Of a stretch of 64,000 nt of DNA, positions 1 through 12,215 are shown in pieces. A model generated the notes under the pieces. It was not told where the DNA came from and searched no databases. It was given only the letters and a program-made list of their open reading frames with translations. The first letter of the stretch is position 1. Each line of letters opens with the position of its first letter. The translations under genes were made by a program, and so were the position numbers. The stretch comes from Rhyacichthys aspro (taxonomy: Eukaryota > Chordata > Actinopteri > Gobiiformes > Rhyacichthyidae). The DNA is taken from assembly GCA_036850595.1 (NCBI GenBank), contig CM072154.1, positions 12,779,330-12,843,329 of the forward strand. Reading direction: 5' to 3'.

Positions 1-1130
1 GGATACAGGAAATAAGGTCATCACTGGTGTTAAATAAACCAATGGCAATGCAGACCATTTTGCCAGAAAGAAAGACTTAGTAAAACATGTGAAGTCAGCT
101 TTTTATATTGTATGTGGTTGTTAATGTTATGGCAGATTGCCTTTAAGCAGGTGGAATGTTAAGGACTACACATAAAAGACATAATGTCAAAAACGTTATT
201 CTACAGTATATGTCAGTAATTTGATTGCATCACTAACATTTTCTAATTCTGACAAGAATCTAACCCATTACTTACTCTCCTTGACTCGGGCCGCCCTCAG
301 TTGCTTTGTAATTTAAAACATTTCTCTAGCAGCATATATCCATAAATGTCTACTTTTCAGAAAAAGCTGGTGACGACAGGAAGTCAAGACCAGCGTGTTC
401 TTTATAAAACTTGCGTAATGCTTTACCTTGGATGACTCAGTAGACAACTTTTTGTCCTTTAAATCTGTTCAGTTTAGGTAAGTTGAGTGTTGGCAAATCT
501 ACCCAGAACCTTCTTTTTTAATCGCACACACTTCACATCTGCGATCCAATGCAGTTGTGGCATGAGAAATGTGTCCCAGATAAAGCATAGAACACCAACA
601 CGGCAGCAGTACGTCTCCTCCGGGCACATGCAGCGAACATTTTCATATTAACACTTAGTCATCAAAAGTGAGGCCTAGCTAGACACACGAGTCATTGCAG
701 CCCTGGAACAATTGCTCCCTTAAGCTTTGTTTTGACTATGCTAAATGGAAGCTGTTTTAAACAAGGGTTAAGGGCATATTACTAGTTAATTGTGTGTGAT
801 TTAAGTGTTGTGTGTGGATAACTGGAAAGCATAATCCCAAACTCCCAGAGAAGTAAATATGCATGTGCTCTGCATTCTGTAAGTAATAAATATATTTTAG
901 CTGCAATGGCCTCTGTGGAGATTGTTTAATACTCATGTCTTGTTCCTATGATTAACAGTGCCCATTTATAATAGAACTAGAGAAACTACTTGGTGGTTCT
1001 GTTGAAGATCAAGCTGTTTTGCCTCCTAATATGTAAGCATTTTAGCCTAGAGCCTTCTACAAATACAATGCACATTTTTATTTTTATTTTTTTTCATGCG
1101 TATCTCTTTGTGAACTGTAATGTGTCAACT
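1..1130. other. Non-coding DNA, nothing recognised
   Basis: AT-rich sequence without a convincing exon, RNA gene or repeat boundary. A GTAAGT-like donor string near 478-483 has no paired acceptor close upstream. I see no transposon ends or tandem arrays here. It could be intronic or intergenic. Confidence 0.6.
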
Positions 1131-1166
1131 ATTTTATTTTATTTTATTTTATTTTATTTTATTTTA
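1131..1166. repeat. ATTTT pentanucleotide microsatellite, 7 units
   Basis: Seven uninterrupted ATTTT units are directly visible, next to a separate T-rich stretch just upstream (about 1075-1095). A small open frame runs through it (poly Phe/Ile/Leu/Tyr); that is a by-product of the repeat and not a gene. Likely length-polymorphic. Confidence 0.95.
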
Positions 1167-4100
1167 TGAGCCTTTATTTGATAGAGACAGTATAGACAGA
1201 TGCAATTTATTTTTACAAAATGCTTCTAAAAATGACATTGGCTCATCCTTTTGTTGCCTTGCTCTAGCAAAATATTCAGGGCTTAAAGGGGCTATTGACC
1301 TTCGAGCAACACCAATTGAACCGTGAGCAGAAATATAAGTTAAACAGGAGTTGTTTTCCATTTAAAATATACATCATGCACTTTGATATCCATACCAGAC
1401 TGTGCTAGACTGACAGCTAAATTAAGCACACACATACTCTTTTCAACATAGACCCGGATCGACAAATTCAGCATTTCTCCGACAGCGATGCACTGCCAAG
1501 CTGTGATAGGTAATTTCTGAGGAAGCAGCCTTATCTGTCTTCTCCCTTCCCCCCCGCTCTTTTTACCCACAGAAAAGTGGAGAAGAGAGGACAGGAGATG
1601 AGAGAAGTCAGAGAGGAGCTCGATACATGCAGAGTCATCAAAAGAAGTCAGGGGCTCAAGCTTTAGATCCTTGCTGCGGATGCATGAATACAGTTTACCA
1701 AGTCATATGAAACACATTTAGGAATATCCAGTACGTCTCACGGCATAAATAATCAATGGTTCATATGTTTGCTATGCATAATAGACTTATCTTTATTGCT
1801 TTTCTTGCTGTGAAAAATACAAACCGAAAGTGCTTTTTCAGGCTGCCGCTCATGTGAACATCTGTCACAGCTTGTAGCTAAACTGTTTGTGCCTTGTTTA
1901 TGCGGTTTGGAGGGAGTGTTGTTTGGAAGGACAAAGTGAAGCATCTTTGTATAATTCAAATCAGTGTCAAGAGTGTTTGACTCACTCAATGACCCTCCTG
2001 TGTAACAAGCTCCAAATAGATCATTCCCCTCGTTTCACTGCTGATGCAATAGTATCATCCCCTAAAACCTAATGCGGGCAGTCGAGGATGGTCCGACCAA
2101 TTTGTATGCTCAAGTTCTAGCTTAGTTTAATACACGCACAGCCGTTAATCCATTGTCCAAAGCCCGTCATAGAATCTGGCGTGTACAGTTTCAAGACAGT
2201 ACTTACACCTAATCACTCAGGTCAGTGGAACCGACTGAGATTTGTGGGCAATGGATGGAAAAAGTCCACTAAATGACTCCTTTTTGTGTGCTAGCATGAC
2301 ATTTAAATGGAAAGCTGAATGTGACCTTGTCCCTTCACACCCCTCTCTGTTGGAGTGAGATTGGGTTGAAGTACCAGCTGCAGGCAAAGCACTCCCATAA
2401 TTCAACAGTTCCTTCCATGAGGAGGTCATTCTGTCATAGACTCTCTGAGGCCAGAAGTGCACTGTTTGTTCCTGGACTTGTGTGAATACAAACAAACTAT
2501 TTGTTTAGTGGTGTTTAATTAGTTTTGTTCATTTACTGTGCCATTATAAAAAGCTCTAGCTTAATAAAGATATTTAATTAGCTACTTCAAATAGCACACA
2601 GAAATGTAGAGCTTTTCTAGTTATACTGTTTTAACTCTGTATCAACACGACCACAACTGAGACAAAATTCAGTTCAGACTTTTGATTATCATTTTCACAT
2701 TTCATTGAATAAATAAATGACTAAAATAAATACCTCAGCCACCAGACTTGGTTTTTACTTTAATGTTCCCACATGCTCATATAGTTCTCCTATACAGAGT
2801 TCCCAATAAGGATAAAGCAGTAACATTTGCTAGTGTTATCTGTGTGCTTGTGCTGCAGAGATAATGTTCTCTTGGCAAAATGCATCAATGCAGTACTTAT
2901 TTTGTAATTACTAACCAGTAAGAACAAAGTTCAGGTAAAGGTTTATTCAGTTTATCTATAACACAGTGTCTTCATTTCCCTTGTTTGCACACAATGCAAT
3001 TACTGGCACAGTTTCTAATCAGCCATTGTTAAAGCATACTGGCTGTATGGATACTTACAGGCTTTTCTGTGGAGGTGCTTGGGAACGAAAAGAGACAAGA
3101 AGAAAGAGATGATGCCCAGTGTTTCCTGTTAACTGAGCCATTTCACACAAACCAATAATCCTTTGAGTTGCAAGGAAACAATCAAAAAGAAGAAAAATGT
3201 GGAGAGGACTTTCCTATCTATTTATCTCTCATTCTTCCTGTTGTTCGATGTTTCTGTGAATTCCTCACTGGTCCGGTTGTATTCTCTCCAGCCATTAATC
3301 AACTGCATTTTGATCACTTCCATGTTCTCTTGTCTTCCCATTTTGTTTCAACAGGCCTCTTTGGCAAGCCATAGAATTTCACACTCATAAAATCCTCACT
3401 CTTTCATCCAGGCTCTCCACTCCCCACCCGCCATCCCCGCTCACATTTTCCTTCTTTTGTCTCAAGCCTTAGGTGAATGTGTTCTGTTCTATGGCACAAC
3501 TGTGGTTTGGATGTGATTCTTCTAGTCTCTGTGGCACTGACCTTGTCAGCCATGTCATGGATTTTCCTTCAGTGCCAGAGGGAAAGCTCGCCACTGATAC
3601 CTATCTGTCAGTGTGAGTGCAAAGTAAAGACTATTGCATCACTGTAGAGAGAAACTCTTTCTGGGAGCTAATTGCCATTCAGAGTGAAAATGTGAGACCA
3701 GTTAAACCACTAGAGGAGCAAAGGAGATTAAAATCAATAGCTGGAGGAAGAGAGAGGGAAAAGTCTTAGTGAGTGACAATTGGCATATGAAATATTTCTG
3801 ATCTTTCTGTCAAAGCGTGGTATTTTCTTTTCTAGCTGTCACGTCATCCTTCACATCTAAAGCCTGACATAGTAAAAAGGTAAAAGAAATATGGAGAAAA
3901 AAAGTCATTAATAGTAAGGGAATTGATCCACTTAGGTCTCCATGGGTTTCCCTGACTGCCAGTGATTGTAGTGCACTCATTATCCATCTCTGCTCCAGGT
4001 AATTACTGGCTTGTTTTGATCAGAAAGCTTTTAATTAGTTGCTCATTAGCATTGTTTAATTAAACTCACCCCATGCCTTTTAGAACCCAGCAGTGTTCTT

Positions 4101-4420
4101 TCCTACTTCATTAGATGTTCCTGGATAAGTTTATAGTAAATTGAGAAATTGTGTAGGTATTTGTATTGGCAATAGCGTTTAGGTTTTGTCAATGAAACTG
4201 GATTTGCGTGCATCTTTTGGCCCATGTTTAATTTTGAGAGTACATTTAATACATCAAAAGTTCAATGTGCAATTTAGGGATGGAAGACTTGGTAATGTTC
4301 AATCTTGATGCCTCAAAGTGTGGGAATCTCCGAGGCGTGCTGCAGTTAGACGACAGAAGAACACACATAGTAAGATGAAGGGGAGAGAAAACGCAGGAGC
4401 CCAGTGTGAAAGGCTATGTG
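1167..4420. other. Non-coding DNA, mostly unique-looking
   Basis: No coding exon or transposon recognised. The stretch contains scattered homeodomain-like TAATTA cores, the palindrome at 4054-4065 (listed separately), and on the minus strand a strong pyrimidine tract with acceptor (about 3064-3115) facing a GTAAGT donor only 8 nt away, which was rejected as an exon. The short open frames are chance. Confidence 0.55.
4020..4070. promoter_or_regulatory. Homeodomain-type A/T motif cluster with 12-bp palindrome
   Basis: Within 50 bp there are TTAATTAG, CATTAGCAT and the perfect 12-bp palindrome GTTTAATTAAAC (4054-4065). Such clusters of TAATT cores are typical of homeodomain or POU binding and are common in conserved non-coding elements of vertebrate developmental genes. 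Only the motifs are seen; conservation and activity are inferred. Confidence 0.25.
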
Positions 4421-4499
4421 AGCAGCTTTTGAATGGTTGAGTAGCTGGACAAGACACAGACAGGACAGGCAAAAAGAATGCCAAATGGTCCAGGAAAGA

Positions 4500-4740
4500 C
4501 TGATGTGCATTTTTTGTTCCCTCTTTCTCTTTTCTTCTTTCCCCTTGTCTGCAGCTCTGTCCCTGTCTATTCCCGAGCTCTCACTCTATTCTTGTTCTTT
4601 ATATTCCTTCATGTCACTGTGCATCTTTCATGCTGCCTCCTTCATGAATTCTCTCCTACATATTCAATTCTTTATCAGGGCTTATTTTCTCACTTTTCCA
4701 GCCTCTCTATCTCTTAGCTTGCCTCTCCCACAGAGCAAAA
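4500..4740. other. Pyrimidine-rich low-complexity stretch
   Basis: About 240 bp with a strong C/T bias on the + strand (many TCTCTT, CCTT and TCTTTC runs). It opens two overlapping short frames rich in Ser, Leu and Phe (4437-4745 and 4478-4717) that are explained by composition. It contains pyrimidine-tract/AG strings such as CTGCAG near 4550, but no GTAAG/GTGAG donor pairs with them. Confidence 0.6.
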
Positions 4741-4760
4741 GCTGACACAGTGTTCAGACT

Positions 4761-7700
4761 CAGGAGTTTACTGGCGACGTGTGGGTGCATCTGCATGTCT
4801 GAGGCGCCTACATAAATGTGTGTACATTTGCACATGGATACACGGTGGATAAACACTCCTGGTTTTGTTTTCTTATCACGTCCTGGTGGATGGTGACAGT
4901 GAACAAAGTGTCAGTGTGTGAGGGTGGAATGAAAGCCAGCTCCCAGCATCAGAGCACACCCCAGATCTGACGCCCCGGAGCCCACTGCTGCAGACAGTGG
5001 CAAGCTGTCGGAGTGATGTGGACAACACCAAACACTGTGGACATATAGGCCTTGTGAGGGAAAGGGGATGGCCAGTAGGAATGTAAGCAGAGGAGACCGG
5101 ACCAGGCAGCAGGGTCTTACCACTGCTGTGAACAGTGCTATACAACTAAATTATTCATAAAATAGATGTTTGAGATGGCTGTATTTATATGTATATGAAT
5201 GTGCAAATTTCAATAATAAACAACAATAAATATTTATGATTAAATCCTGATTTTAATTTTTAAACACTGTTTGCCACATTTTTCCATATGAATAATTTGT
5301 AATATTCATGATTATTTTGTTATGTCATATTGTTACGTAGTCATGTATTTTATTATCTTGAGCAGTATTATGTATGTATTATTTTTGATTAGCTCTGTTT
5401 TGACTATTTAGTGCACATTTTCAGTTGTGGGAGACAGAATTCTGTCTTAAGCCAAGATTATGTAGTTTCATGCCTTGTTAAGGCTGTAATACAGGCATGA
5501 ACAATCTCATTTTAAAGCTCCTGTTGCCATAGTTACACGATTTGTGATCAATAATATTATGTTTCTTATTCAACATGTGTGGCTTCACAGTTTTGGACAT
5601 GAGACTACAAAATATGTCCCTGCACTGCTTGTAAGGCATACACTTTATGTTTTAAAAGACAACATAAACCCAGATTCTTATAAAGGTGCAATTAAATATC
5701 TCTATTTTTATGTGCCTACGTGCTCTTGTCATACTCAATCAGTTCAGTACAACCGCTTCAGCTGCAAACAAACAACCCACCATCTTCATCTTTGGAGCTG
5801 TACATTTGTCCTTCAGCAGTAATATATTGAATTATATACTATTATGTCTCTACTCCTTATCCATGAGATGGCCATGATGATCCCCCATGCGCTCTCCATC
5901 TTTCCATCCTCATTGTTCTCCTTACAGGGCATTTATATACATTAAGCTGCCATCTCCTCAGAGCTGAATTAAATCTTTGCACAATTCCATCACTCATTGG
6001 TTTACCTTGCTCTTTTTCCTCCTGCAGCTCAATTCCCAGCGGTGGTTACCACTTCCGCAGCAGAGGGAAAGAAACAGAACGCAGTCAGTGAGGTGAATAC
6101 TCTCAGAAATCTAAGAGGGAACTGGATGTAGACAGTGAGAGTGAGGAAAAGCCATCAAGTCTTTAGGAAGTACAGGGAAGTACAAGGCAGTGCAGGTGAA
6201 AATGTAAGCTGCACTTAGGGAAACCAGATTAGCATGCTGTATTGTTGAGGCACATACAGTAGAGTCCCCATTACCATTCATCTCACATCTAGAATAGACC
6301 CCGGCACAGTGAGGATGCACTGCTCATCTACTGGCTCAATGAGTTTAATAGAGAGCCAGCCGCTCTGTCTGTACAAATTCACGTAAAGGATGTAGTGCAC
6401 ACAGTCTGCAGGGATTAAAGAAGGGTAGAGGCGGACACAAAAAAATCAATGATTTTAGTCTTAGGTTTGAAAAAAGAAGTGCGTGGTGTGCACAGAGATG
6501 TGGCCGACCTTCAGGTGCCCTGGCGCCTTCCTTTCATGTGCAGAACAGATTACCCAGTGATTTTCAGTGGGAAAAATGAACTCACTGATGCATTGCGCTA
6601 ATTTCATTTAACATTTACAGAAATGAGAAGAACAGGTCCCAGGGAAATGCCATGGGCAAGTAGTGAGAGGTGGGGGAGGTTTAGCAAGATGAGTGGAAAC
6701 ATGGCCCAGTCAGCAGTTTGTGTTGAATGGAGAAAATGAGAGATAAGCTGGAAGCTATCTATTCATTACTGCACATATTACTCATTTTCAGCCAAGGCTT
6801 TTCATCTGTTGAATCCAGTCCATGGGTTCTGCTTTAGTTTCGTGTTCCTCAGGGTGGACAAACTCCAGAAAATGGATCAGATCAACCTCGGCTGCTATTC
6901 CTGGCTTCGAGCAGACAGCATGTGTATGTTGGTTAAAGTTCAAAGGGCCACAGCCCCTTGTCATGGAGCAGGTTCAGAGCATTTTTTGCACGATCAGCAG
7001 GGCTCTATTGGCTCTGGCAGAGATGCTTCTCAGCGATTTCTGCAACATAAAGAGTAAAGATGGCCGTACACTTGACTTCTGCTAATCCTATTACGTGAGA
7101 GTGCTGCTCTTAGAGGGTTTCAACCTCACTTTTATTGGAAATCCTTTGCCGTTATAAAGCTTTTTAGCCTTTGGCTGGGATATTACGCACATAAATCTAG
7201 TTCTTTGCCTTTGGGCGTATTCCCTCATGTTTGCATTATCGCTGTTACTAATTGACATCTATGTATTGACAGTTGTCTCACAACATTTAGCTTTTATCAA
7301 TACCTGCAATTTTCACCTGGGATTAGTCCTTTTAAAAGCTTTTCTCTGTTGTCTCTTCTAGAGTTTTACTAATGCCATTCAGGCTTAAGCAAGTAAAAGT
7401 CGGGAAAGAAAGAAAGCATGGAAACAACCAATCCTGGCTGTAATGCTTCTAATTTCCTCCTTAGCTGATCTCCAAATGCTTGTGCTTTGTCACTGCCAGT
7501 ACAGCACAGAATAAGTTCACTCTTTCACCTCCCCATGCCTCCTCCTCCCCTCTCTCTAATTCATCTAATTTCCGCCTCATGGTTGGTTCAATCCCCACCT
7601 CCTTCTAGCGCTCGCTCCTTGGGCGTGAGGCTAGCGTAGCGGGCTGCTCCGTATTCTGGGGCTGTTGTGTCTCCGGTGGAGAGTGATTGTGTGGGTGGCA

Positions 7701-8510
7701 GAGAGGTCAATTGGAAGAAATTGCGTTGCAGCCACCATGGAGCTGAGGCGAGAGGGAACAAACTGGATATTAGCCCAATCCATGTAGGCTGCCGTGTTTA
7801 CACCGTCTATCCCCCACCCAGCCTTTGCCCCCACCCTTAGCAAACAGACACCGGCTCACATCCAGACATTTGATCAGTTTGAGGGGGACCGGAGAATCAT
7901 GGAGGCCCAAATATTTGTACACATTTTCACAAATCCAAATATACATGTTTACTATAAAACCGCTCACTTTGCTGCCTTAAGACTCCGGTCCCAGCAGCCT
8001 TGTTAGCGAGACAGCAGACGAAAGCCCCACAGCTCAAGTTTCCACCATTCTGGCATAAACTCAAGGATTCAGGTGCACACATTTTCAGTTCTGTCCCATG
8101 ACAAAAGCCAAAGCGTTTTAATGGACTCTTTCCACTGACTTTTTCTCATGTCTGCTGAGGGATCTTGACTTAAATTACAGTATTGGTGCCTTGTAAGTGA
8201 GTGTCATGAATGCAAAGTGGCTGGACACCGACAAATGTAAAACCCTTATGTTCTGTCTGCATCAGATGGACTGAACATACTATTCCTTGCATTGCGCCCC
8301 CCATATACTGACTAATAGTAAGTGGCAAAGGCAATTTCTGAATTAGACCCGTGTTGTTGTGATGAGTAATTAACACTGGCCTACAAAGATGCTGGTGTGA
8401 ATATTTAATACCGACAAAGCGGGGTAGTGAGCAGACAGTGTTAAAACTACAATTCATGTATAATTCATTGCTGCTGACAGTGATTGTACTATCTCTCTAC
8501 TGTGGCTACT
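4761..8510. other. Non-coding DNA, nothing recognised
   Basis: An AT-rich section around 5150-5420, followed by ordinary mixed sequence. A short imperfect hairpin (CATGCCT / AGGCATG arms) lies near 5470-5500. Mild CpG enrichment is seen at about 7600-7760. No exon, RNA gene or transposon end was recognised. Confidence 0.55.
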
Positions 8511-8555
8511 CACCCCTCCCTCCTCCTCCCCCTCCTTCTTCTTCTCCTTCTCCTT
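8511..8555. repeat. Polypyrimidine tract
   Basis: About 45 bp of nearly uninterrupted C/T on the + strand made of TCC, CCTCC and TTC units. Tracts like this can form triplex DNA or serve as splice pyrimidine tracts, but here no AG acceptor plus donor follows. Low-complexity sequence. Confidence 0.8.
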
Positions 8556-9131
8556 GACATCACTCTGTAAGCTATTTGTGCGCAGGATAAGCCAATGTGG
8601 AGTGGCACCTTGTATCTTGTCAGGCAATTTATTCATAGTAATAAAGGGTTCTAATGCACTGTACAGCACTGGGCACAGAGTTTAGTAGCAATGCTCTGTA
8701 ATAGTAATTATTTGAGCACCGGCTTTAATTCCGTTTCAATTACAGGGTTGGTATTGCAAGAGTAGCCTATATGTAACCTCTGATGTCTGTCCGTGCTGTT
8801 TGGTTTTTCGGAAACTTTACAGCCGTGCACTGTAGAGCAACACAACTTTTCCTTTCCCCAACAATTCATACCACCAGCTCGCCATCTGTCTGCATTTCCA
8901 AACCCCTCCTTTTTCCATTACTTGGTCTGACTTAGCTGCTTGTGGTTTCGCTCTTATCTGCTCGCTATCTCCGCCGCAGTTAGTCCTAGTCAAAACACAC
9001 CTTCATTTCAAGACGTTTCTCTCTGATGCGACCACATGTCCATGCACTAACTCGCCTTCAGATGGTCCCTTCCACATTTAAGCTTCTTGTAGTGTAGATG
9101 TAGATGGCACTGTTTTTTATATCACTAAAAC
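8556..9131. other. Non-coding DNA, nothing recognised
   Basis: Unique-looking sequence with an A/T-rich motif pair around 8703-8745 (GTAATTATTTGAG and TTTCAATTACAG). No exon or repeat boundary was seen before the transposon-like element that starts at 9132. Confidence 0.5.
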
Positions 9132-9580
9132 CACATGTGTCAAACTCAAGGCCCGGGGGCCAAATGCGGCCCTTTGCAATGTTTTATATGGCCCTTCAAT
9201 ACTTTTAGTAGGTAATATTTTGGGGTTTTAGGTTTTAGTTGGATATATTGACTTAAACAGGTTGTAGTTGAATGGGAACAGGTTTTAGGTGGATTTGAAC
9301 AGTCTTTATATGGTCTTGAACAGGTTTCAGTTGGATTTGAACAGGTTTCAGTTGGATTTGAACAGTTTTTACATGGTTTGAACAGGTTTCAGTTGGATTT
9401 GAACAGGTTTCAGTTGGATTTGAACAGGTTTTAGTTGGATTTGAACAGATTTCAGTTGTATCTGAGCAGTTTTTAGTTGGATTTGATTTGTTTTTTGTTG
9501 GGTTTGTCACAATCATAGGCCCCTGAAATGCTTCTTATATACTATTGTGGCCCCTCACCACTTTGAGTTTGACACCACTG
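9132..9580. mobile_element. hAT-like non-autonomous DNA transposon with internal minisatellite
   Basis: The left end reads CACATGTGTCAAACTCAAGG. The reverse complement of the right end reads CAGTGGTGTCAAACTCAAAG. They share the 14-bp core GTGTCAAACTCAA-G/A next to 'ggcccgggggccaaatgcggccc', a sequence familiar from vertebrate hAT-type MITEs. The element is about 449 bp and has no transposase. I could not match an 8-bp target duplication; the flanks have diverged or the outermost bases are off by a few. The interior (about 9253-9490) is a degenerate 21-bp tandem array. The minus-strand open frame across it (repeats of NPTETCS) is made by the array and is not a protein gene. Confidence 0.75.
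9253..9490. repeat. 21-bp minisatellite inside the hAT-like element
   Basis: About eleven degenerate copies of a roughly 21-bp unit close to TTGAACAGGTTTCAGTTGGAT. Some copies carry TTTTTA or TTTTAG in the middle; others are shortened to GGTTTGAACAG. It lies wholly within the transposon-like element, so it probably arose by expansion of internal element sequence. Confidence 0.85.
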
Positions 9581-12120
9581 ATATAGCAGCACCTTTATGC
9601 AACTTTGCATGGGACTGAAACTTCGAATTCTGTTTAAGGCTTCTGTAGGCTACTCTGCAATATTCAGCGTACTATGGAGCAAGATGGATGGTGTGATTAC
9701 CAAAAGAACGTATTGACATTTATTAGTTGCTTTTTAGTTCAGATATTTTTCTCATTTCCTTGCAGTATTGGACTTTAGTTTCATTTTTTTTAACAGCTAA
9801 AATTGATTGCCTTGTTACTCGGCATCTCTCTTTCACCCATCCAGCTCCCTTTCCCTCCCGTTCGCATTTTTCCCTTTTTTTGTCCCCAGCCAGTTGCAGG
9901 GAGTAAATAACTATTGATTGGAGCAAACTGACTGTGGCTAGCTAAGATGCTATTGTGCTAACTGCTACTTTTGTCTCTGTTTCCCCAGTGCAGTACTCTC
10001 TTTTGGCTTGTCAGTTTGTAGTTTTACAAATAGCATTTTTTTTTTTATGCTTTCATTTTCGGTCCAAATCGATCCACTGAGTCTGTGGTACTTTCCACCG
10101 AATAGGACGGAATTTGACATCCAGAAACCACACTTCTCTCTAACTGCCAAATGCATTTTCCTGATGTTCGACTTCACCTAAATTGACCTAATCCTATCGT
10201 GAATCAGATGTATTAGTTCTGCAAAGAAGATTACCGTTTCACCAACCTACAGATGGTTATGTAGAGACAGTGTGGTAAGTGTGCCGACGTGCTTAATTCA
10301 TTCATTAAATCAGCGACACATGTGTTTCTGCTCATTGTGCCCACAAGAGGCTAAGGCGTAATTCAATCCGCAGCCTCTCTGGTTAGCCGCACAGACTAAC
10401 ACTAATGCACCAGGCCTTGATTCAACCTGACACTGCCATGTTGGAGATGCAATCTTCAGGAGGGCTGCAGTTGCCAGGACTCATCTGGTGAAATTCTTTT
10501 AGACTCCCTGTGCTTGGAAGTTTTACTGGGGGATTTTAGATGAGAGGTTAAAAACTGGGACACATTTGGCTTTCTTAGCACACTGGGTAAATATTGGTGG
10601 CCAGAGAGATAGCAGCCTCATTAAGAGTTTAATCAGCCGGTCCAGTGAGGTAAGCGAGCTGAAATTACAGTTATTAATAGAGAAATGCACCGTCCACTAG
10701 GAGCTGCTTGTAGGTTAAAAAAAAAAAGAGCTGGAGAGAAAACAACTTGGGGCAATTAGGGCTTTATGCTTTCATATAATCTCTTCAATCCACAGAAATT
10801 AACCTCAGGGCTAATGTTTTTATGCACAGTTTGAAAGGGTGAGTCATCCCTGTTGCAGTGTCATCCCTGTCACCTTTGCTTTGGCGTGGGCTCCAGACAA
10901 ATGTGTGTGTTGTGTGACCTGGCATTGGCCTCGCAGACACGCTACTGATTCAGACAAGGAGACAATGGGATCAGCGGGTCGTTTCTGGGCTCCCGTTGGA
11001 TGACGAGATGTCATTTGAAATTGTGTCACACACACATTTCCACTCAGGGCGAAAAAAGTAATAGCTATGGTTAAACAATTGAGGTAAATACAGACTTCCT
11101 CCTTCAGACTCCCCTCCTTTATCCCTTCTCCTCCTCAACTCGGCAGCTTCACCTCAGCACGACAAAGAAGACTGTGCACCAGTGTGAGCCAGGAATAAAT
11201 GGAAGTGACACCCTATGTACCCCTCTAGATTCCTTCAACCGACCTCAGGCCATATTCCCTCCAAAGTATCAACCTCGCCACTGCACTGTTGACTGTCACC
11301 GCGGGCTGTTTCTTCAGTGTACTTTTATATCTCCTCTCTTTTTTTTTTTTTTTTTTTCATAGACACAGATAACCCACAAGAAGCCACCCCAGACTCATAA
11401 ATCACTGTAATTCTAATTCTCAGATAATGGCAATGATTTATTGTGTGGGGAAGGTGCAGTCATATTTGTGCATGTCTTTAATCATAGTCTCCCAACAGAA
11501 TTAACAATGATGAAACAATACATACTAAATGTATAGCTTGTTTCACACATTCTTACATTTATAGCAAGCTAATTCTCATATCTGTCATCTTTATATGTCA
11601 TTTTGTATGTCTAAATGTGAGTGCAGCAACAGTTTGCAATAAAGTTTTCCAGGCTCTTGGATAGGTGCAACAATAATCTTCTGCCCATAAAACATTATAC
11701 CAAGGTTTATTGCTGTAGCACTGCATTAATTGTCTGTGGAGGTAGTTGCATATAGAAATTTCTGGTCTTAATTGCTCCAATCAGATCCGCAGTGATGAGC
11801 CTTTCAAACCAGAATGGAAATTTGCAAAGGGTCTTCGTGCAAAAGGTTATGAAGCATTGTTTAACACAGGCTTTTTATTACTCGAGTAGTTTAAAAGTTG
11901 TGTTATGCTTGTCTTGTCGTTTTTTTAGCCTCTAACATAAAAAATACATAGATTCGATTCTCGATTCTGATCAAACTTTTCTAAAACATACAACCAGTCC
12001 AGTTTCCATCTTCTTTTCCCCCTCCGTGACTTTAACATTCATCCGGCTGTGTAAATATCATTGTGTGTGTGTGTGACATTAAGAGCATCTGTGCAGATAG
12101 GATTGATAAAAGGTTCAGGA
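9581..12120. other. Non-coding DNA with regulatory-looking blocks
   Basis: No exon supported. About 10380-10860 is unique, low-repeat sequence with TTTAATCAG, AATTACAG and TTATTAATAG motifs, of the kind often conserved in vertebrates. A GTAAGT donor at 10274 and one at 10650 lack good acceptors. A T19 homopolymer is at 11339-11357. Nothing else was recognised. Confidence 0.5.
11339..11357. repeat. Poly(T) tract (T19)
   Basis: Nineteen consecutive T residues followed by CATAG. It ends an upstream pyrimidine-rich segment, but no donor follows at exon distance. A poly(A) tail of a minus-strand retrocopy is possible, but no body was recognised to its left. Confidence 0.9.
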
Positions 12121-12157
12121 TGTCTTGCTGTTGGATATGTACAAGCGGATCTGCAGG

Positions 12158-12206
12158 GTTCAGCCGGTCAGTGCACGGCTGAACGATGCTCCTCGCTCCG
12201 ACCGGC
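12158..12206. other. GC-rich hairpin with two competing stems
   Basis: Perfect 9-bp inverted repeat GTTCAGCCG (12158-12166) / CGGCTGAAC (12176-12184) with a 9-nt loop. A second perfect 7-bp pair, GCCGGTC (12163-12169) / GACCGGC (12200-12206), overlaps the first left arm, so the two stems are mutually exclusive. The segment 12140-12215 carries about nine CpGs, far above its surroundings. It could be a conserved regulatory patch or a structured transcript piece. Function unknown. Confidence 0.6.
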
Positions 12207-12215
12207 ACCGAGCTT

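Noticed and set aside
3056..3115. Minus-strand acceptor with a strong pyrimidine tract followed 8 nt later by GTAAGT
   Set aside because: An 8-nt exon would shift the frame, and there is no direct AG|GT junction, so it does not fit a recursive site either.
5117..5145. Minus-strand 5-nt segment between TTCACAG and GTAAGACC
   Set aside because: Too short to be spliced as an exon, and the context has no good pyrimidine tract.
9253..9516. 87-codon minus-strand frame with repeats of NPTETCS
   Set aside because: It is generated by the 21-bp minisatellite inside the hAT-like element; the unit length is a multiple of three, so the frame stays open.
10251..10272. 22-nt segment between CCTACAG and GTAAGTG on the + strand
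   Set aside because: The length shifts the frame, the pyrimidine tract is weak, and one frame has a stop codon (ATG GTT ATG TAG).
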